DNA from: Sipunculus nudus | Taxonomy: Eukaryota > Annelida > Sipuncula > Golfingiida > Sipunculidae | Length of the DNA stretch: 64,000 nucleotides | Assembly: GCA_026874595.1 (NCBI GenBank) | Contig: CM049316.1 | Location: forward strand, 14,823,839 to 14,887,838 | Direction: 5' to 3' | Shown here: positions 11,272 to 22,746 of the stretch, in pieces | How positions within the stretch are numbered: position 1 is the first letter of the stretch | Layout of the letters: each line of letters starts with the position of its first letter | Translations under genes and position numbers: made by a program | The notes under the pieces: generated by a model | What the model was told of the DNA's origin: nothing | The model's input: only the letters and a program-made list of their open reading frames with translations | Database searches by the model: none

Positions 11272-12229
11272 TTCAGATTTAAACAAATTGATACGCCTGA
11301 TATTTCAACAGTGGAAATCTCAGAAATACAGTGACAGGGAAGAAAGCTGTACTTTGTCATTGAAGAAAACTGCTTCTGCCTTACAAGTGAAGATGGTGTC
11401 AATGTCCTAACATGTCCATTTGAATCATTAACATCATCACAGGAGGAGGCAGATACTAGAATCATCCTCCACTGTCTTGATATCAGTAACAGCTCGCCGG
11501 AAAGCACGATAATAGTGAGATCTCCAGACACTGATGTGTATATCTTATATAATAAGATATATAAACCAAATGCAGAATACAGTGCTATTTGATACTGGTA
11601 CCGGCAATAAACGGTTTCAAAACGTCCCCTGTTAACGGCGGGACGGACTGACCACGGACCACGACTATAGCTCAGATGACTTATAGTCATCTAGCTAAGT
11701 CACCTGAGCTAGAAATGAACATGTAGAAACTTTTGCACAGCTTGGTTCTGAACATATCTGCTCCTCTGAACTAATAGATGGCCTTGAGGAATTTGTTTGT
11801 GCCATGTATGGAAAAGCGAGTTGCAATAATATCAACAAGCTTCGATATGACATGTTTCTGCAGAAATACCAAGGTCTTGGTGATGGGGTCTTAAACGCCT
11901 ATGGTGGCATAGACATAAGTCTCTTACCACCATGTCATTCATCACTTAAAATGCATATACGGCGGGTCAGTTACCAGGTATATGTGTGGATACATGCACA
12001 TGAGCTTAACCCTGATCTTCCGAGTGTCCACCAGTGTGGGTGGAAATGTGGTCCTGAAAACACCCTGGAATTTGACTGGTGTGATGGTAACATTGTTCCA
12101 GAAGAACTTGAAGAAATTCTTTGCAACATTCCCTCAGATGAGGCCAGTGATAATGATGAGGACAGCGACAAGGTTGAACTAATAAATATGGCCGATGTTG
12201 TTTATGAAGATGAAAGTGAAGATGATTAG
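11272..12229 (+). pseudogene. PIN/FEN-like 'EADTR/SPDTD' protein, split by a repeat insertion
   Basis: The left part (about 11337-11588) reads LYFVIEENCFCL, then EEADTRIILH and RSPDTDVYIL. These motifs mark a protein common in invertebrate genomes and often linked to transposons; a PIN/XPG-like nuclease fold is my inference. An in-frame TGA lies near 11331. The frame stops at about 11589 where a dispersed repeat begins. The right part (11713-12229, another phase) reads VETFAQLGSEH, LEEFVCAMYG, LPPCHSSLKMHIRR and GWKCGP, then a very acidic tail ending in DDESEDD-like residues before TAG. The middle segment expected to carry a 'GCDTTS'-type motif is missing. No start codon is visible, so this is a 3' fragment of a dead gene. 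Confidence 0.65.
11589..11712. repeat. Short dispersed repeat inserted in the PIN-like gene
   Basis: The stretch has GGTTTCAAAACGTCC, a reduced GGACGGACTGACC run and a modified TAGCTCAGATGACT hairpin tail, all as in the repeat ending at 5715. It separates two parts of one protein, so insertion is the likely cause of the break. Confidence 0.7.
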
Positions 12230-12749
12230 ATACAGAATTGTCAAAAGAGGTTTCCTACTCAGGGTGTAAGATCTTGTAACTTTTTTGCAATTCTTTGGAA
12301 TTCAATTTTACATACCATAGTGATTTGTGTGCTATATTGTGGGTTTAAAAAATAGTATAAATTTTTATACTTAAAAAAAAAGTCAATCACCAAATAAAAA
12401 GGTATGTTTCAATATATTTTAGCATTTTTTGTTATGAAATTAATGAAAAAGGATCTAAAATAATGATAAAACTTAGGCGTATTTCCTGAGGTACATCCAA
12501 AGTGAACATTTGTGGTTTTTAGTTGAACATTTTCATTGGATTTCTTACCCCTGAAAATGTATGGTTTGACACCAAGATAACAGCCCTATGACCAATATAA
12601 GCCGAAATATGAGAAAAATAAGATTTTCAAGGTTACTGTGGCGGCTTTTTTCAAAATGGCCGTAACTTCCCAAAGCCCCAATAGACAGACTGTAGAAACC
12701 AGAAAAATGACCTATAGGTATCAGGGTTCACAGTGTAGAAAATTCCCTC
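12230..12749. other. Non-coding stretch
   Basis: A/T-rich 3' flank of the PIN-like pseudogene followed by unrecognised sequence. No gene seen. Confidence 0.45.
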
Positions 12750-12769
12750 GGGGGGGGGGGGGGGGGGGG
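12750..12769. repeat. G20 homopolymer
   Basis: Twenty G residues, then A, T and seven more G. Frames through it are not meaningful. Confidence 0.95.
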
Positions 12770-12862
12770 ATGGGGGGGAGCAAACACCCCATTGGCTCCC
12801 AGTCTATTGGTACATCATTAAAATAGATTAATGACAGCTGAGGACTTATTATACTCGTCACC

Positions 12863-13296
12863 ATGAATGAATGTCAACAACAGACTCAACCTTTTATAAT
12901 CCAACCAGAGCATATGGCACTGTGGCAAAATTGCCTAAATTCTGAAAACTGGACACTTAAAGGCATTTACAAACCGCAACCAACTTTCAATATCATTTAC
13001 ACCTATAACTGTGGATCTGGTGTCCTCAGGGAGGGAGTACCTAAGTTTGATCCTATAACTTTGGAAAAAATTATCTGAATGGAACACTTTGACCAGATTA
13101 TCACACTGACTATCTAGGAACCCCTGAGTTATGTCGACCGTTTGCAGAATCTAGTCCCTTCATCAATGCATTTGTGGGTTAACACTTCGCTCATCGTCTT
13201 AACTGTCTTTGCTGTAATCCTTGGCATCATTCTCAAGTGTGGTCTTCCCGCCTGCCAGAAAAATAACATCCATCAAAACTCTCCTGAGATTTGAAA
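12863..13296 (+). pseudogene. Envelope-like glycoprotein C-terminal fragment, decayed
   Basis: One phase from 12863 to 13296 is open apart from two stops (about 13076-13078 and 13115-13117). It begins with Cys-containing, Trp-rich sequence and ends with a strongly hydrophobic segment (around 13171-13245, WVNTSLIVLTVFAVILG) and a short Cys/basic tail. An ectodomain, one membrane helix and a short tail is the layout of the C-terminal end of retroelement envelope proteins. I recognise no certain family, and no gag or pol sits beside it. It is a relic, either of an endogenous retroelement or of another membrane protein. Confidence 0.35.
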
Positions 13297-15746
13297 CATT
13301 ATTATAGTACCCCCATGTGATTCACATACTGTTAACACAAGCAGAAGGGTCACCTCGCTTCACCGACCCAGTGGTACTTCTTGTCGATAAGTCTATATCC
13401 CCTATGGAAAACTGCCACAACATTGGCCCTATCTGCATCACTCCCACAGCAAGGAAATGAGCTTTTTGAGGTAATCTTGTTTCCTGCAGCTTGACCAGTG
13501 GCTTGAAGACTGCTGTAAGCGTCAGTGGTAAATGCATATGAAGATTACTAACGCATGGTTAGGTTTCATAACAAATTGGAGAAAGGGGATCTTATGTTTC
13601 TGTGCATGTGCAGATGTGGTCAGGAACATCCAGAAACAAACACACTGCGGGGACAATGTCTGAAAGTGAAAGCTGAGAAATCAAATAAAGAAATACTGAG
13701 AGCCTGAGATGATAGCACTTTCTGAAAACCCAGGAAACTTTATGTTTAGCTCTGGTGCATGACAGGCTGGGTATTCAGATATAAGATGCACAGTCACATG
13801 TAATTAAAGTAGTAAGATAACAGTGACATTTTCAACAGGTGCCATATTTGCTGTGTAAAATTCTAAACAAGTACAGTAAATGTGGACGCCAACAAATGGC
13901 TTGTACAAGGAAAGGTAAGAACTCAACTGTCATTGTCAAGAAAATGGCCTGTTATGAGCCATTATCCCAGATGTGCACAGCGGCAGTTCTATGAAGGCTT
14001 TTACCACAGTGATGATGTACTGTTTTGTAAATTTCAAAGTCTGGACTAACTTCATGTTGACACATTCAAGGCATGTTAAATCGATAATTCACAATGCAAA
14101 GAAGAGTAAGACTAAGTTAAAGCCTCATCATGTCAAGCAACTGATTTAGTTGTCAATTGAAAAGCTGTCAATTTTAAAAATGCTGAGGGATTATGAACAA
14201 TTTCATCAGAAACATCATAGAGCCATCAGGGGGGCATCACCTCCTAAACAGGTATGGAGCTTCCCCAGGGTACAAGTAAGCCTTGGTCCCCCAGCTCTTG
14301 GACCAACCGTAATTATTGGGCTACTAGCCTTCATAAGCTAGTGCCTTCACCAGCACTAGCAACGATTTGGTCTTTGCAAAGGAAAGTTGCGTCAGGCATG
14401 GTCCAACCTTTTGCTGTTGGAAAACCCCTATATATGAACAAGTTTTCGTTCCATAGTCTAATCTTATTGATATGGAAGGCCTCGCTCATCTGGCTGCTGT
14501 TATTATAAATGACATCCAAGCTGTCATTAGTCTTTAATCAAAAGGTCAGACAACTGAAGCTATTAATCACACAAGGCAAGCAGCTGGCTATGGTTGTACA
14601 TCTTATTTGGCACCTGGTTGAGAATTGCATCCTGCTACATTGAGCTGACTGCATTGAGGAACTTGGTAAATTTTCCCTGGAGCTTGATTCAGCTTAGCCT
14701 TCAGATCAATCCACCAAGCAATTTACGGGGAATCTTCTGTTTTGGGGTTCGCTCAAATCCTTGATTGACCATGCAATAGACAGCGCCAAATACCAAAAAC
14801 ATTTACAGCCTGTCTCCTCTCATTCTCTGTCTTACACTCCTTGATCACTTATTCAACTTGGCACTAGTCTGCTCTCTAAACCTGAAACCATTCAAAGACC
14901 ATCTACTATGAGATACAGAGCAACTATCACTGACTTTTTGTGAGACAGAATATTGTCTCAACAATTCTTTGATTTAGCAGTAAAATAAAAACTTCTGGTG
15001 GCTAAACAGATTACAAAAGCGAAAAGGTATAAATTGGTAATCTTTGTCTTTTGAGCTGAGCTAGTTCTTTTGTCCATGGAATGCTTTGTTTCTGTGATGA
15101 ATTATATCTGTAATTATAGATATTCTTATAGATCGTTGTGTCAGTTCTGGGAGTTTAGTTGTAATTCTGGGGTGTTTGCAAGAAGATGAATTTCATAATT
15201 TGCACATAACATTCAGTGCACTGACTGGTATGTCGCAATATATTCAGATGTCTCAAATCAACCCCGTCTTGTGGAAGAGATATCTTATGGAATGACAACT
15301 TACGTGATGTCATGTCTTTGGAATCTGGAAACCCCTTTGCCCTTTTCCTTGTGCAATTCATGTAAGTATATTAGTATAATTCATTGACACCAGATGGCAG
15401 AAACAGGTAAGGGGTACAAGCCCTTACCCTACTCTAGTCTATAATATGGTCAATAGGGGGCAGTGCTATGAGATAGGCCTCAATATGACAGGGAATTCCC
15501 ATAACAAGTTTGTTTTGAAGATTCATGAAGGGGAGTTTCCCATGGAGTTTTAAATGTGAATTCTTTCCTCGAAGAGTGGCTGACAGGTTAGTTATAAGTT
15601 TTATTTAAATGCAATTATACTATCCCTCCTCCCATAAACTGTAACTGTAATAATAACATTATGGACATTATTGTAGTATCACTAGCAGTGGTCAAGGACT
15701 GTGTATTGTTGACTGTTACCATGGCTGCTTTTATACCTTATATATG
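13297..15746. other. Long stretch without a recognised gene
   Basis: Mostly unremarkable sequence. About 14735-14945 reads in one phase as LKSLIDHAIDSAKYQKHL... with two stops, which could be a decayed coding relic, but I do not recognise it. No RNA gene was seen. Confidence 0.4.
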
Positions 15747-15754
15747 AAATCTTG
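15747..15754. repeat. Left target-site duplication of the Merlin element
   Basis: AAATCTTG, repeated exactly at 18643-18650, immediately outside the terminal inverted repeats. Eight base pairs fits Merlin elements. Confidence 0.85.
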
Positions 15755-15779
15755 GGAGCCACTATAGAAACCGGGCTAC
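15755..15779 (+). repeat. Merlin left terminal inverted repeat
   Basis: Starts GGAGCCACTATAG and ends AACCGGGCTAC; its reverse complement matches 18618-18642 with four mismatches. Confidence 0.85.
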
Positions 15780-16009
15780 GCTTCTATGAGGAACAAGGTA
15801 AAGAGGGCGATATATTTGATGGGGATAGAGAAAAAATGGGGTATAGTTTTTTTGGGGGTTACGTACATTATATGAATAAACATATTTATAAACACTGTGT
15901 TCTTGTCTCATTTGAGCCGTTATGTATGTCTGTTTACATAGGAATGTTGTCTGTGGACGTCTGAAATGTGAGAGAGAACCGATTATTATAAATACATAGT
16001 AACATACAA

Positions 16010-16095
16010 TGACATGATCCTCGAACGGGTCTCGAACCACCGACCGCACTCCCAGAAGCCGTCTGCTTATCCAACTGCGCCAGGAAGTCAAGTTG
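16010..16095 (-). repeat. tRNA-derived SINE head inside the Merlin element
   Basis: On the minus strand: CCTGGCGCAGTTGG (Pol III A-box-like) followed by GTGGTTCGAGACC (B-box-like) at tRNA spacing, then a non-tRNA body (ATGTCATTGTATGTTAC) running left. It is a SINE or tRNA relic and not a functional tRNA. Its nesting in Merlin gives a relative age, or it may be carried by the family. Confidence 0.6.
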
Positions 16096-16777
16096 CCGGG
16101 CAATGATTTGTCGAGGTATTTAAGTCAATTGTTGTAAAGTAATGTGGCAAAAATACAGAAGGTGTCGCCACCCTCTGTGATGTAAGCCAATAATATAAGG
16201 GAAAACTGTCCATTGAGAAATCTCTCATGAATATGCATAAATGAGGCTGTGACTTAAAGCGAGACGTAACGAAGTCCGGATCCGTGACCCCAGAAATAAA
16301 TCAACAGATTATCCATGATTAATGCTAATAAATAAAACCGTGTTACTAGTGTATAGACGAAAATAAATGGAAATAAAAAGCAATGTGTGGTGTGTCTTTT
16401 TGACGTATAGTGTGAAATATTCAGCTAAACTATGAGCATGTGGGGTGCGCGAAATCGGTGAATGGCCGGGTTTTACCTAGCTCACAAATATCACAGTTAG
16501 GGGGGTTTTTACATTAAGCTGAGTTGAGTAGGTGTTCATTAACTTTATAAATATATCTATAGATTAATAATGAATATTAGCATGTCTTATAATATAATAA
16601 GTGTCAGAAAATAGGTAAAATATCATTATTAACAATGAAAAAAAAATACACGTGCACATGAAGTAAATCATTAACATGTGGGTGAGCTTGTTATTGTTTT
16701 GGTAATTAAAATATCACATGACCTGTGTTAACTGTTTACTGAGATACCGTTGTAACTAATGAACAAGCATAGCAGCC

Positions 16778-18061
16778 ATGGATAAACCTACAGGTAACAC
16801 GTCTGTCAGGGACAAGATCCAAGGTGTTGTAAATGAAACGATGGCATCGATACCGTCTAAAAGCAAGTGTGAGGATAATGAGGCCGAAAGAGCGAAAAAG
16901 TTTAAAGGTCCCCGAGCGATTAGACTCATGTTGCAGAAACGAAGATTGGAAAAAGCAACAGAAGAAAGCCAAACGAGGTGTTTGCCATCGTGTGGGGGCC
17001 CCTCCGTCAGGTCTGTGGGTTTAAACACAGATGGGGTGAATCAGAAAGATAGTGCGACCCAATGTAGTTTTACTGTAGGAAGTTTCGGTAAAGGTGATGC
17101 AGTGACATCCTCATGTCACATTTCGCATACCTTCCTAGTGCGCAATGTACTGTCGTCAAAAGAGTCGTGTTTAACGTGGCTAATGGAGAAATGTTTAGTA
17201 CCGAAAAGAAGAACCTGCCCTGTTTGTCAAAGTGAAATGAAACTTGTATCGGTGAACACAAAAGACTGTGGTGATGGCTACCAATGGCGCTGCCAAAAAA
17301 GACGGCCAAAGCATAACATGAAGTTATCAGTTCAACATGGCACCTGGTTTGCCATGTCGAAGCTCAGTATTGAGGAGATTCTGGACCTCACGTATTTTTG
17401 GACAATAGGGTTAACGCATAACCAAATCCGTTACCAGACTGGCTTGAGTCCTAATACCATTGTGGACTGGGCCAGTTTTAGTCGCGAGGTTTGCGAGGAG
17501 GTGTTGTTACGAGAGACTGAGCAAGGTGCACAGATCGGAGGTCCTGGAATCATTGTAGAAATCGACGAAAGTAAATTTGCCCAAAGAAAGTATCACCGTG
17601 GCCATCAGGTGAGGGGCGGATGGGTGGGAGGGCGAGAAAGAGAAAATAAATCGAAACTGTTCATGTGTACAGTTCCGGACAGGAGTGCAAATACCTTACT
17701 CCCGATTATAAAAAAACACGTCGCTCGAGGCTCTGTGATATACTCGGACTGTTGGAAAGCATACAGTCAATTGAAAGAGATGGGCTATGGTCATCTGACG
17801 GTGAACCATAGTGAAACATTTAAAGACCCGGTAACCGGCTGCCATACGAATGGTATTGAGGGGTGTTGGCAAAAGGTAAAGCATGGTCTAACGATGCCCA
17901 AATTGGGAGTGAAGCCTGAGATGTTGTCGGGATATTTAAGTGTGTACATGTGGAGGGAGCGGAATGTGAACAATGACATTTTTGTGGAATTCATGCGGGA
18001 CGCGGCTGGTTTATACAACGGACAATGTTCAAACGCCGCGTGTAAATTTTGTACTAAATGA
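16778..18061 (+). CDS. Merlin transposase (ISXO2/IS1595-like DDE)
   Basis: 427 codons, uninterrupted, start in GCCATGG context. Residues 1-130 are basic or polar and unrecognised. Next comes a Cys pair (CPVC) and a further Cys (WRCQK) that likely form the N-terminal zinc-binding part, then LSIEEILDLTYFW and a helix-turn-helix-like SPNTIVDW. The DDE core follows: EIDESKFAQRKYHRG with Asp263, IYSDCWKAY with Asp324, and NGIEGCWQKVKHG with Glu361, i.e. spacing 61 and 37, then a YMWRERN end motif and a Cys-containing tail. The enzyme would cut and rejoin its own TIRs in the nucleus. All three catalytic residues are present and there is no lesion. It sits alone between TIRs at 15755 and 18642, which supports transposase over a domesticated gene. 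Confidence 0.9.
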   Translation: MDKPTGNTSVRDKIQGVVNETMASIPSKSKCEDNEAERAKKFKGPRAIRLMLQKRRLEKATEESQTRCLPSCGGPSVRSVGLNTDGVNQKDSATQCSFTVGSFGKGDAVTSSCHISHTFLVRNVLSSKESCLTWLMEKCLVPKRRTCPVCQSEMKLVSVNTKDCGDGYQWRCQKRRPKHNMKLSVQHGTWFAMSKLSIEEILDLTYFWTIGLTHNQIRYQTGLSPNTIVDWASFSREVCEEVLLRETEQGAQIGGPGIIVEIDESKFAQRKYHRGHQVRGGWVGGRERENKSKLFMCTVPDRSANTLLPIIKKHVARGSVIYSDCWKAYSQLKEMGYGHLTVNHSETFKDPVTGCHTNGIEGCWQKVKHGLTMPKLGVKPEMLSGYLSVYMWRERNVNNDIFVEFMRDAAGLYNGQCSNAACKFCTK

Positions 18062-18617
18062 AGAATAATGACCAAGTGTACATAGTGTATTATATTGTAG
18101 ATTAAGGTAAGTAAAAATAATACATGAAATGTACATGAAATAGATAATATGACAAGATAGTAATATAGTAGAAAAGGATGATAAATTAAGGTGATGCAAT
18201 AAGACATGTCACATTTGACTTTCGACATCCATAATTTCGTGAGATGCACCCAGGGTACATAATGTAAATTAGAAATAATCTTGATAAGGGTGTAGCTATA
18301 TTTCATAATAAAAGTGGTGTTTGACCGAAAAAATGGAAAGCACGGATGTATAGGTAAATGTGTTTTTTCATTATTTCTCGTTGATTCTTCAGATATTGGG
18401 TTGATGTTCCAAGTTGTTGCACGAGACTATGCTGCGCACTGTTGTTTCAAGATGGCGTCATGTGAGACAAGATCGGTGTTGACAGGATATTTGGAAGGAT
18501 GTAACATGAACCATGAAGGTAGATGTGTATATGTTCTTCATTTATCATGTAATACATTTCAAAAGACCTAGAGACGTTATTTTTATGAATTAGCCTTGCA
18601 TTAGTATGATTTTGGGT

Positions 18618-18642
18618 GTAGCCCGGTTTTTAAAGTGGAGCC
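18618..18642 (-). repeat. Merlin right terminal inverted repeat
   Basis: GTAGCCCGGTTTTTAAAGTGG followed by AGCC; inverted match to 15755-15779. Confidence 0.85.
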
Positions 18643-18650
18643 AAATCTTG
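18643..18650. repeat. Right target-site duplication of the Merlin element
   Basis: AAATCTTG, identical to 15747-15754. Confidence 0.85.
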
Positions 18651-20308
18651 AAGTATTTTGCAGTTTGAGCTTCATAAAACTATGTATATGAATCTAGTAT
18701 ATACTGTATAATGGTATATACTGTATAATGGTATATGCGGTATTCACAGAGTTGTATTTGTGTATAGGCATGAAACCAAACATCACTTGTATGTATGATA
18801 GTAAATTAATACTTTAGTATGTAATGTAGATATTGATATAGGCATTTACTTAGTATATATCGTGTTGTATATTAAATTGTTCCTTAAAAGTTATAAACTG
18901 AACCAGGGTTTAACAGGGGCATTAATTTATTGTGCATCTTGATGCAGGCAACCATCTTGATGCACCCTTATGTCTAGGATGCTAGATTAACTAGATCACA
19001 CCATAAAGAGGGCAGGTTCGTACTGCATACTGACATGTTCTATTATGCAACTTTATTTATATTTAATGTGATGAATAACAGTAATGATAATGAGACATAT
19101 TTTCATATGTAGCAATTATTACATTTCTAGGTGACATAATTCAATTAGTCTGTTTTACATGAAGGTCATTATGGGTCACCTGGCATAATGGCAACTCAAT
19201 GCCAGAACACCACATACTTACTGTTATAGTTGCTTTGATATCATTTTGAAACAAAGATGTAATTTTTGTCATTATTTAGATACTTAGTGTCTTGGTCACT
19301 TGCTACATATGCTTGTATCCAGCACATATATATCAATTAACCAGATACTCTGTTGTTGCATATTTGACATAGTTGTTTTAAAACTGTTCTTTTACACTAT
19401 TTGTCCATGATTTATTAAGGAGCCCGGAGTATGGAAAAATTGTGAGCACATTGGATAAACTTAAAGGGATGGTAATGAGGAGGTCCAGGAGGTAAAAGAT
19501 GTTATATTTAATTAAGAATGATTTCCAGTATACAAATTTGGAAAGGCTAGATGTAGTGGATACGATAGTAGAGATGGTAAAATATTCTTAGGGTGACACT
19601 GAAGGGTGATTAATGGTACAATGAATTGTAAAGATTATATGGGTGAGCCACATTAATAAAGCAAAATGACAGAAATTCATGAAAGGGTGATTAATTGCAA
19701 AGACAAGACGGGTAAGCCCCTGTGAGAAGATACCACGAGGAATACATGACCTGGGTGGCAATTTCTTGAAACTGATTATTTTCAAAGAAAGGCAATGTCA
19801 AAAGTCACGTTAAGTTTGAAAAGCCGCTCAAGACAAAAGAGACCAGACCAAATGACATGTAGATATGAATAAATGAGTAACCAGGATGACAATCTTGTGA
19901 AAATGAAGTGCTATACAGAAAAAAAAGCAAAAAAAAAAAAAAAAAACAAATAAATAAATAAATCTTTACTCAAGTTTGATTTCAAATGCTGCTCCATAAA
20001 ACAGACTTTAATCATATGACATGAATAAACATGTATGTAAACTGGGAGAAAATAAACAGAGATTCTGGAGAAAAATACTTCAAAGACTGAGTTTCATGGA
20101 AATAACAGAGATATCCAGAGAGCAGCATTTGTAGTAATCAATTTGAGATCACTAAATAAATATTACCCAGGGCAAAGGTCAACGACTTCTCCCCCAGCAG
20201 TGCTTGAACATCATCTTTCTCCTTGTTGTGTATCTATGGAAACTAATGACTAGCCTACAGGCTGTCTAATGAGAGGAGTGACTATTCTTCTGTATTTATA
20301 AATGTTCT
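18651..20308. other. Long non-coding stretch
   Basis: AT-rich. A 17 bp phrase TATATACTGTATAATGG is repeated around 18700-18730 and an A-run lies at about 19927-19946. No coding frame or RNA gene is recognised. Confidence 0.45.

Positions 20309-20336
<28 letters not shown>
20309..20336. repeat. C28 homopolymer
   Basis: Twenty-eight C residues in a row. Confidence 0.95.
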
Positions 20337-20340
<4 letters not shown>

Positions 20341-20909
20341 GGGTATGCATTCATAACTCGCGTAATCTTGAATAAAATCTCATGAAATTATCAGAACATA
20401 TTGTGAATGGGTCAATGAAGAACTGACTGGATTTTCTTTTCGATCTGGCGCATGATCTGGATTCAGATATTTCATCAATATTCACAAATGTACAGTCACT
20501 TATGCACCAATTAACCTGGGAATAAGAGCCAAATAATTGAATGGAAACATGGTTTAGGAAGCATACAGACCCACCCCCAAACAACATGACTGAGGCTTGC
20601 ATTTCTTAGAATGCAGATTTCTAGTATTATGGATGGATACCTGTTGTAAACAGCACTGGGTATTTCTTTGTACAAGTACAGAGAACAAGTGGAAGTAATC
20701 AGAGTAAACTGGAGACCTCAAAGTTTGTATCCAAAAAAGGTTACAATAAACAACCATCAGTGTCTGTACAGTCTGCACAAACTGCTGTGCATATTCTTTT
20801 TACGATCAAAGTCTGCCTCGCATTAATCCTTGACTGTATGGCTCAGCCTTCTCTCAGGAGTACTGAGTGGCCATATTTATTATTGATATTGAGCTGCTGA
20901 AAACCTATA
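20337..20909. other. Non-coding stretch
   Basis: No gene recognised on either strand. Confidence 0.4.
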
Positions 20910-21600
20910 ATGATTTTTGTAAAATTCCTGTTGTGTGGAACTATCAAAACCTGGTGAAAGATTGAAGAATATCATGTAATAAATGGTAGACAAAATGAAT
21001 ATGCACATGAGACATTAAGGCAACTAAGATTTCATAAATGAAGAAAATATGCATTTCAGTAGAGGAATTGAGTACCTAAATTAACATAACATCAATGTGG
21101 ATGAGCCAAGTACTATCAGGAGTTTTATAAATGAAGGCACATTGAATATAACACTCATAACAGGGGAAATACTGACACACATTTTATGAATGAAGGCATT
21201 ATGGGTAGATGTTTAATAATATGAGAAGTATTGGAATGAGGCTTATAAGTGAAGGAAACGTGAGTTTCCCAATGAATTGGAATACTGAAATGAGTTTTAA
21301 GAATCAAGGCAATAAGGATATAAATATTAATAATGAGAGAAGTCATGATATGAGCTTTAAATGAAGGCAACATGGATGCACAATTATAAATGAGGGAAAT
21401 GCTGGAATGAAATTAATCGATGAAGGCAATATGGATATCAGATAATTAATGAAAGAAGTTCTGACATGGTCTATGTAAATGGAAACAACAAAAAAGCATA
21501 ATTAATGAGGTGAATATTAAAATGTTTTTATAAACCAAGGCAATACACGCATCAAATACCAATGATAAAAGAAGAAATGTCATGAGGATGATAAATTGAA
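20910..21600. repeat. Degenerate ~60 bp tandem repeat, block A
   Basis: The order 'aaggcaa.atggat...attaatgag.gaagt.ctga.atgagttttataaatg' recurs with drift about every 55-65 bases. The first ~200 bases (20910-21110) align with the start of block B at 23443-23640 (shared tgaatatgcacatgagacat and ttaaggcaact), so both blocks descend from one duplicated segment. Confidence 0.75.
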
Positions 21601-21648
21601 CAATCTGTTTCGGAGTGGTCACCCTGACAGCACATGATCTAACGTTCG

Positions 21649-21830
21649 GGAACCCAGCCAATGGACATTTAGCCTAGCATTACACTGCACTGAAATGGAC
21701 AATCTGTATGCTAGTGACTCTTGCCACGCATGTGTTAAAAGTGTCGGAAACCCAGCCGATGGACATATAGCCTAGCTTTACGCTGCAATGAAATGGACAA
21801 TCTGTATGCTAGAGACTCTTGCCACGAAAG
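21649..21830. repeat. 98 bp tandem duplication
   Basis: AACCCAGCC.ATGGACAT and GGACAATCTGTATGCTAG each occur twice 98 bases apart (the latter at 21697 and 21795). About 1.8 copies. Confidence 0.85.
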
Positions 21831-22746
21831 CACCTCTAACCATTAATAGTGATAATAAGCCTTGGAAGACTATAATCTGTCATTTGACAGAATCACATTA
21901 ATGGCTTGAATATGCATGCATTTCATGTTGTTCGTTTGTTTTTTTTTCAATAAAACTACCAGCAACAAAAAAGGGGGGGGGGCAGGTTACGCATTAAATA
22001 CTGCCAGATCCTACACATTACTAGACGCATCGAAGTCTACTGGTTTTCCTGGATGTCCACTAGGTTTTTCACCCGGAGACTACAATGTGTCTTCAGTTTT
22101 AAGCAAACCATCCTTGTCTCCCACTTGGGATATCCTTACTGGAAAAATTAACAAAAATGTACATCTGTATATATGTATATACACATCTACATTTTTTTTC
22201 AAAAAGGAGGGGGGGAGGAAGAGTGTCGGATAGCCCATTATCTTGATGATAAGTGGGCGATCCAAGCTGTGAGAACAGCTAATCAGAACACTTCCCAACC
22301 CGGGAACCCAAAACGAAACTATAGACACCCCTCTGTGGAAGTGGGCCACCCCTAATGTGGGGACAGCCAATCAGAACACCTCCTGGCCCGATGACCAAAA
22401 TACGAGGCTAAGATAACTCGCCCTGGTCACACTGACCTCAGCGCTTGTAGGGTTTAAACGTTTGTCAACATAAGGCGAAACCTGCAGTAGCCTGCTGCAA
22501 CAGTTTGAACTCTTCCTATCGCACCCCCACGAGGACTGGCAGTATCATTACTCTAAGTGGACAAATTGTTTCATACATTCTGGTATTTAACTAAAAATCC
22601 TGTGTTGTTTTCTATTATCTGTGGGAAAATCCTACAGCGTGGCCAAAAGTTAATGGCTTTCTTTTTAACAAAGACATGTACCATTCATGCTTTTATTCTG
22701 TTGTATATGTTGACTGTATTGGTAAACTGTACCATATCTGCTTTCA
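21831..22746. other. Non-coding stretch with a diverged direct repeat
   Basis: About 22245-22400 contains two diverged versions of a ~90 bp phrase (aagtgggc...aatcagaacac.tcc). A T/A run and a G8 run occur near 21940-21982. No gene seen. Confidence 0.45.

Larger units (their letters stand above)
15755..18642 (+). mobile_element. Merlin DNA transposon, apparently complete (2888 bp)
   Basis: 25 bp terminal inverted repeats at 15755-15779 and 18618-18642 (about 21 of 25 match, beginning GG) are bounded by exact 8 bp duplications AAATCTTG. Between them lies one intact transposase gene (16778-18061) of the ISXO2/IS1595-like DDE type, the family that defines Merlin. TIR, duplication length and protein agree with each other. 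The 5' non-coding part is about 1 kb and holds a minus-strand tRNA-like SINE head; the 3' part is about 580 bp. An intact frame and duplication argue for a recent insertion, possibly able to move. Confidence 0.88.

Noticed and set aside
15762-16103. Minus-strand 113-residue frame in the Merlin 5' region
   Set aside because: It covers the SINE head and non-coding element sequence; no domain.
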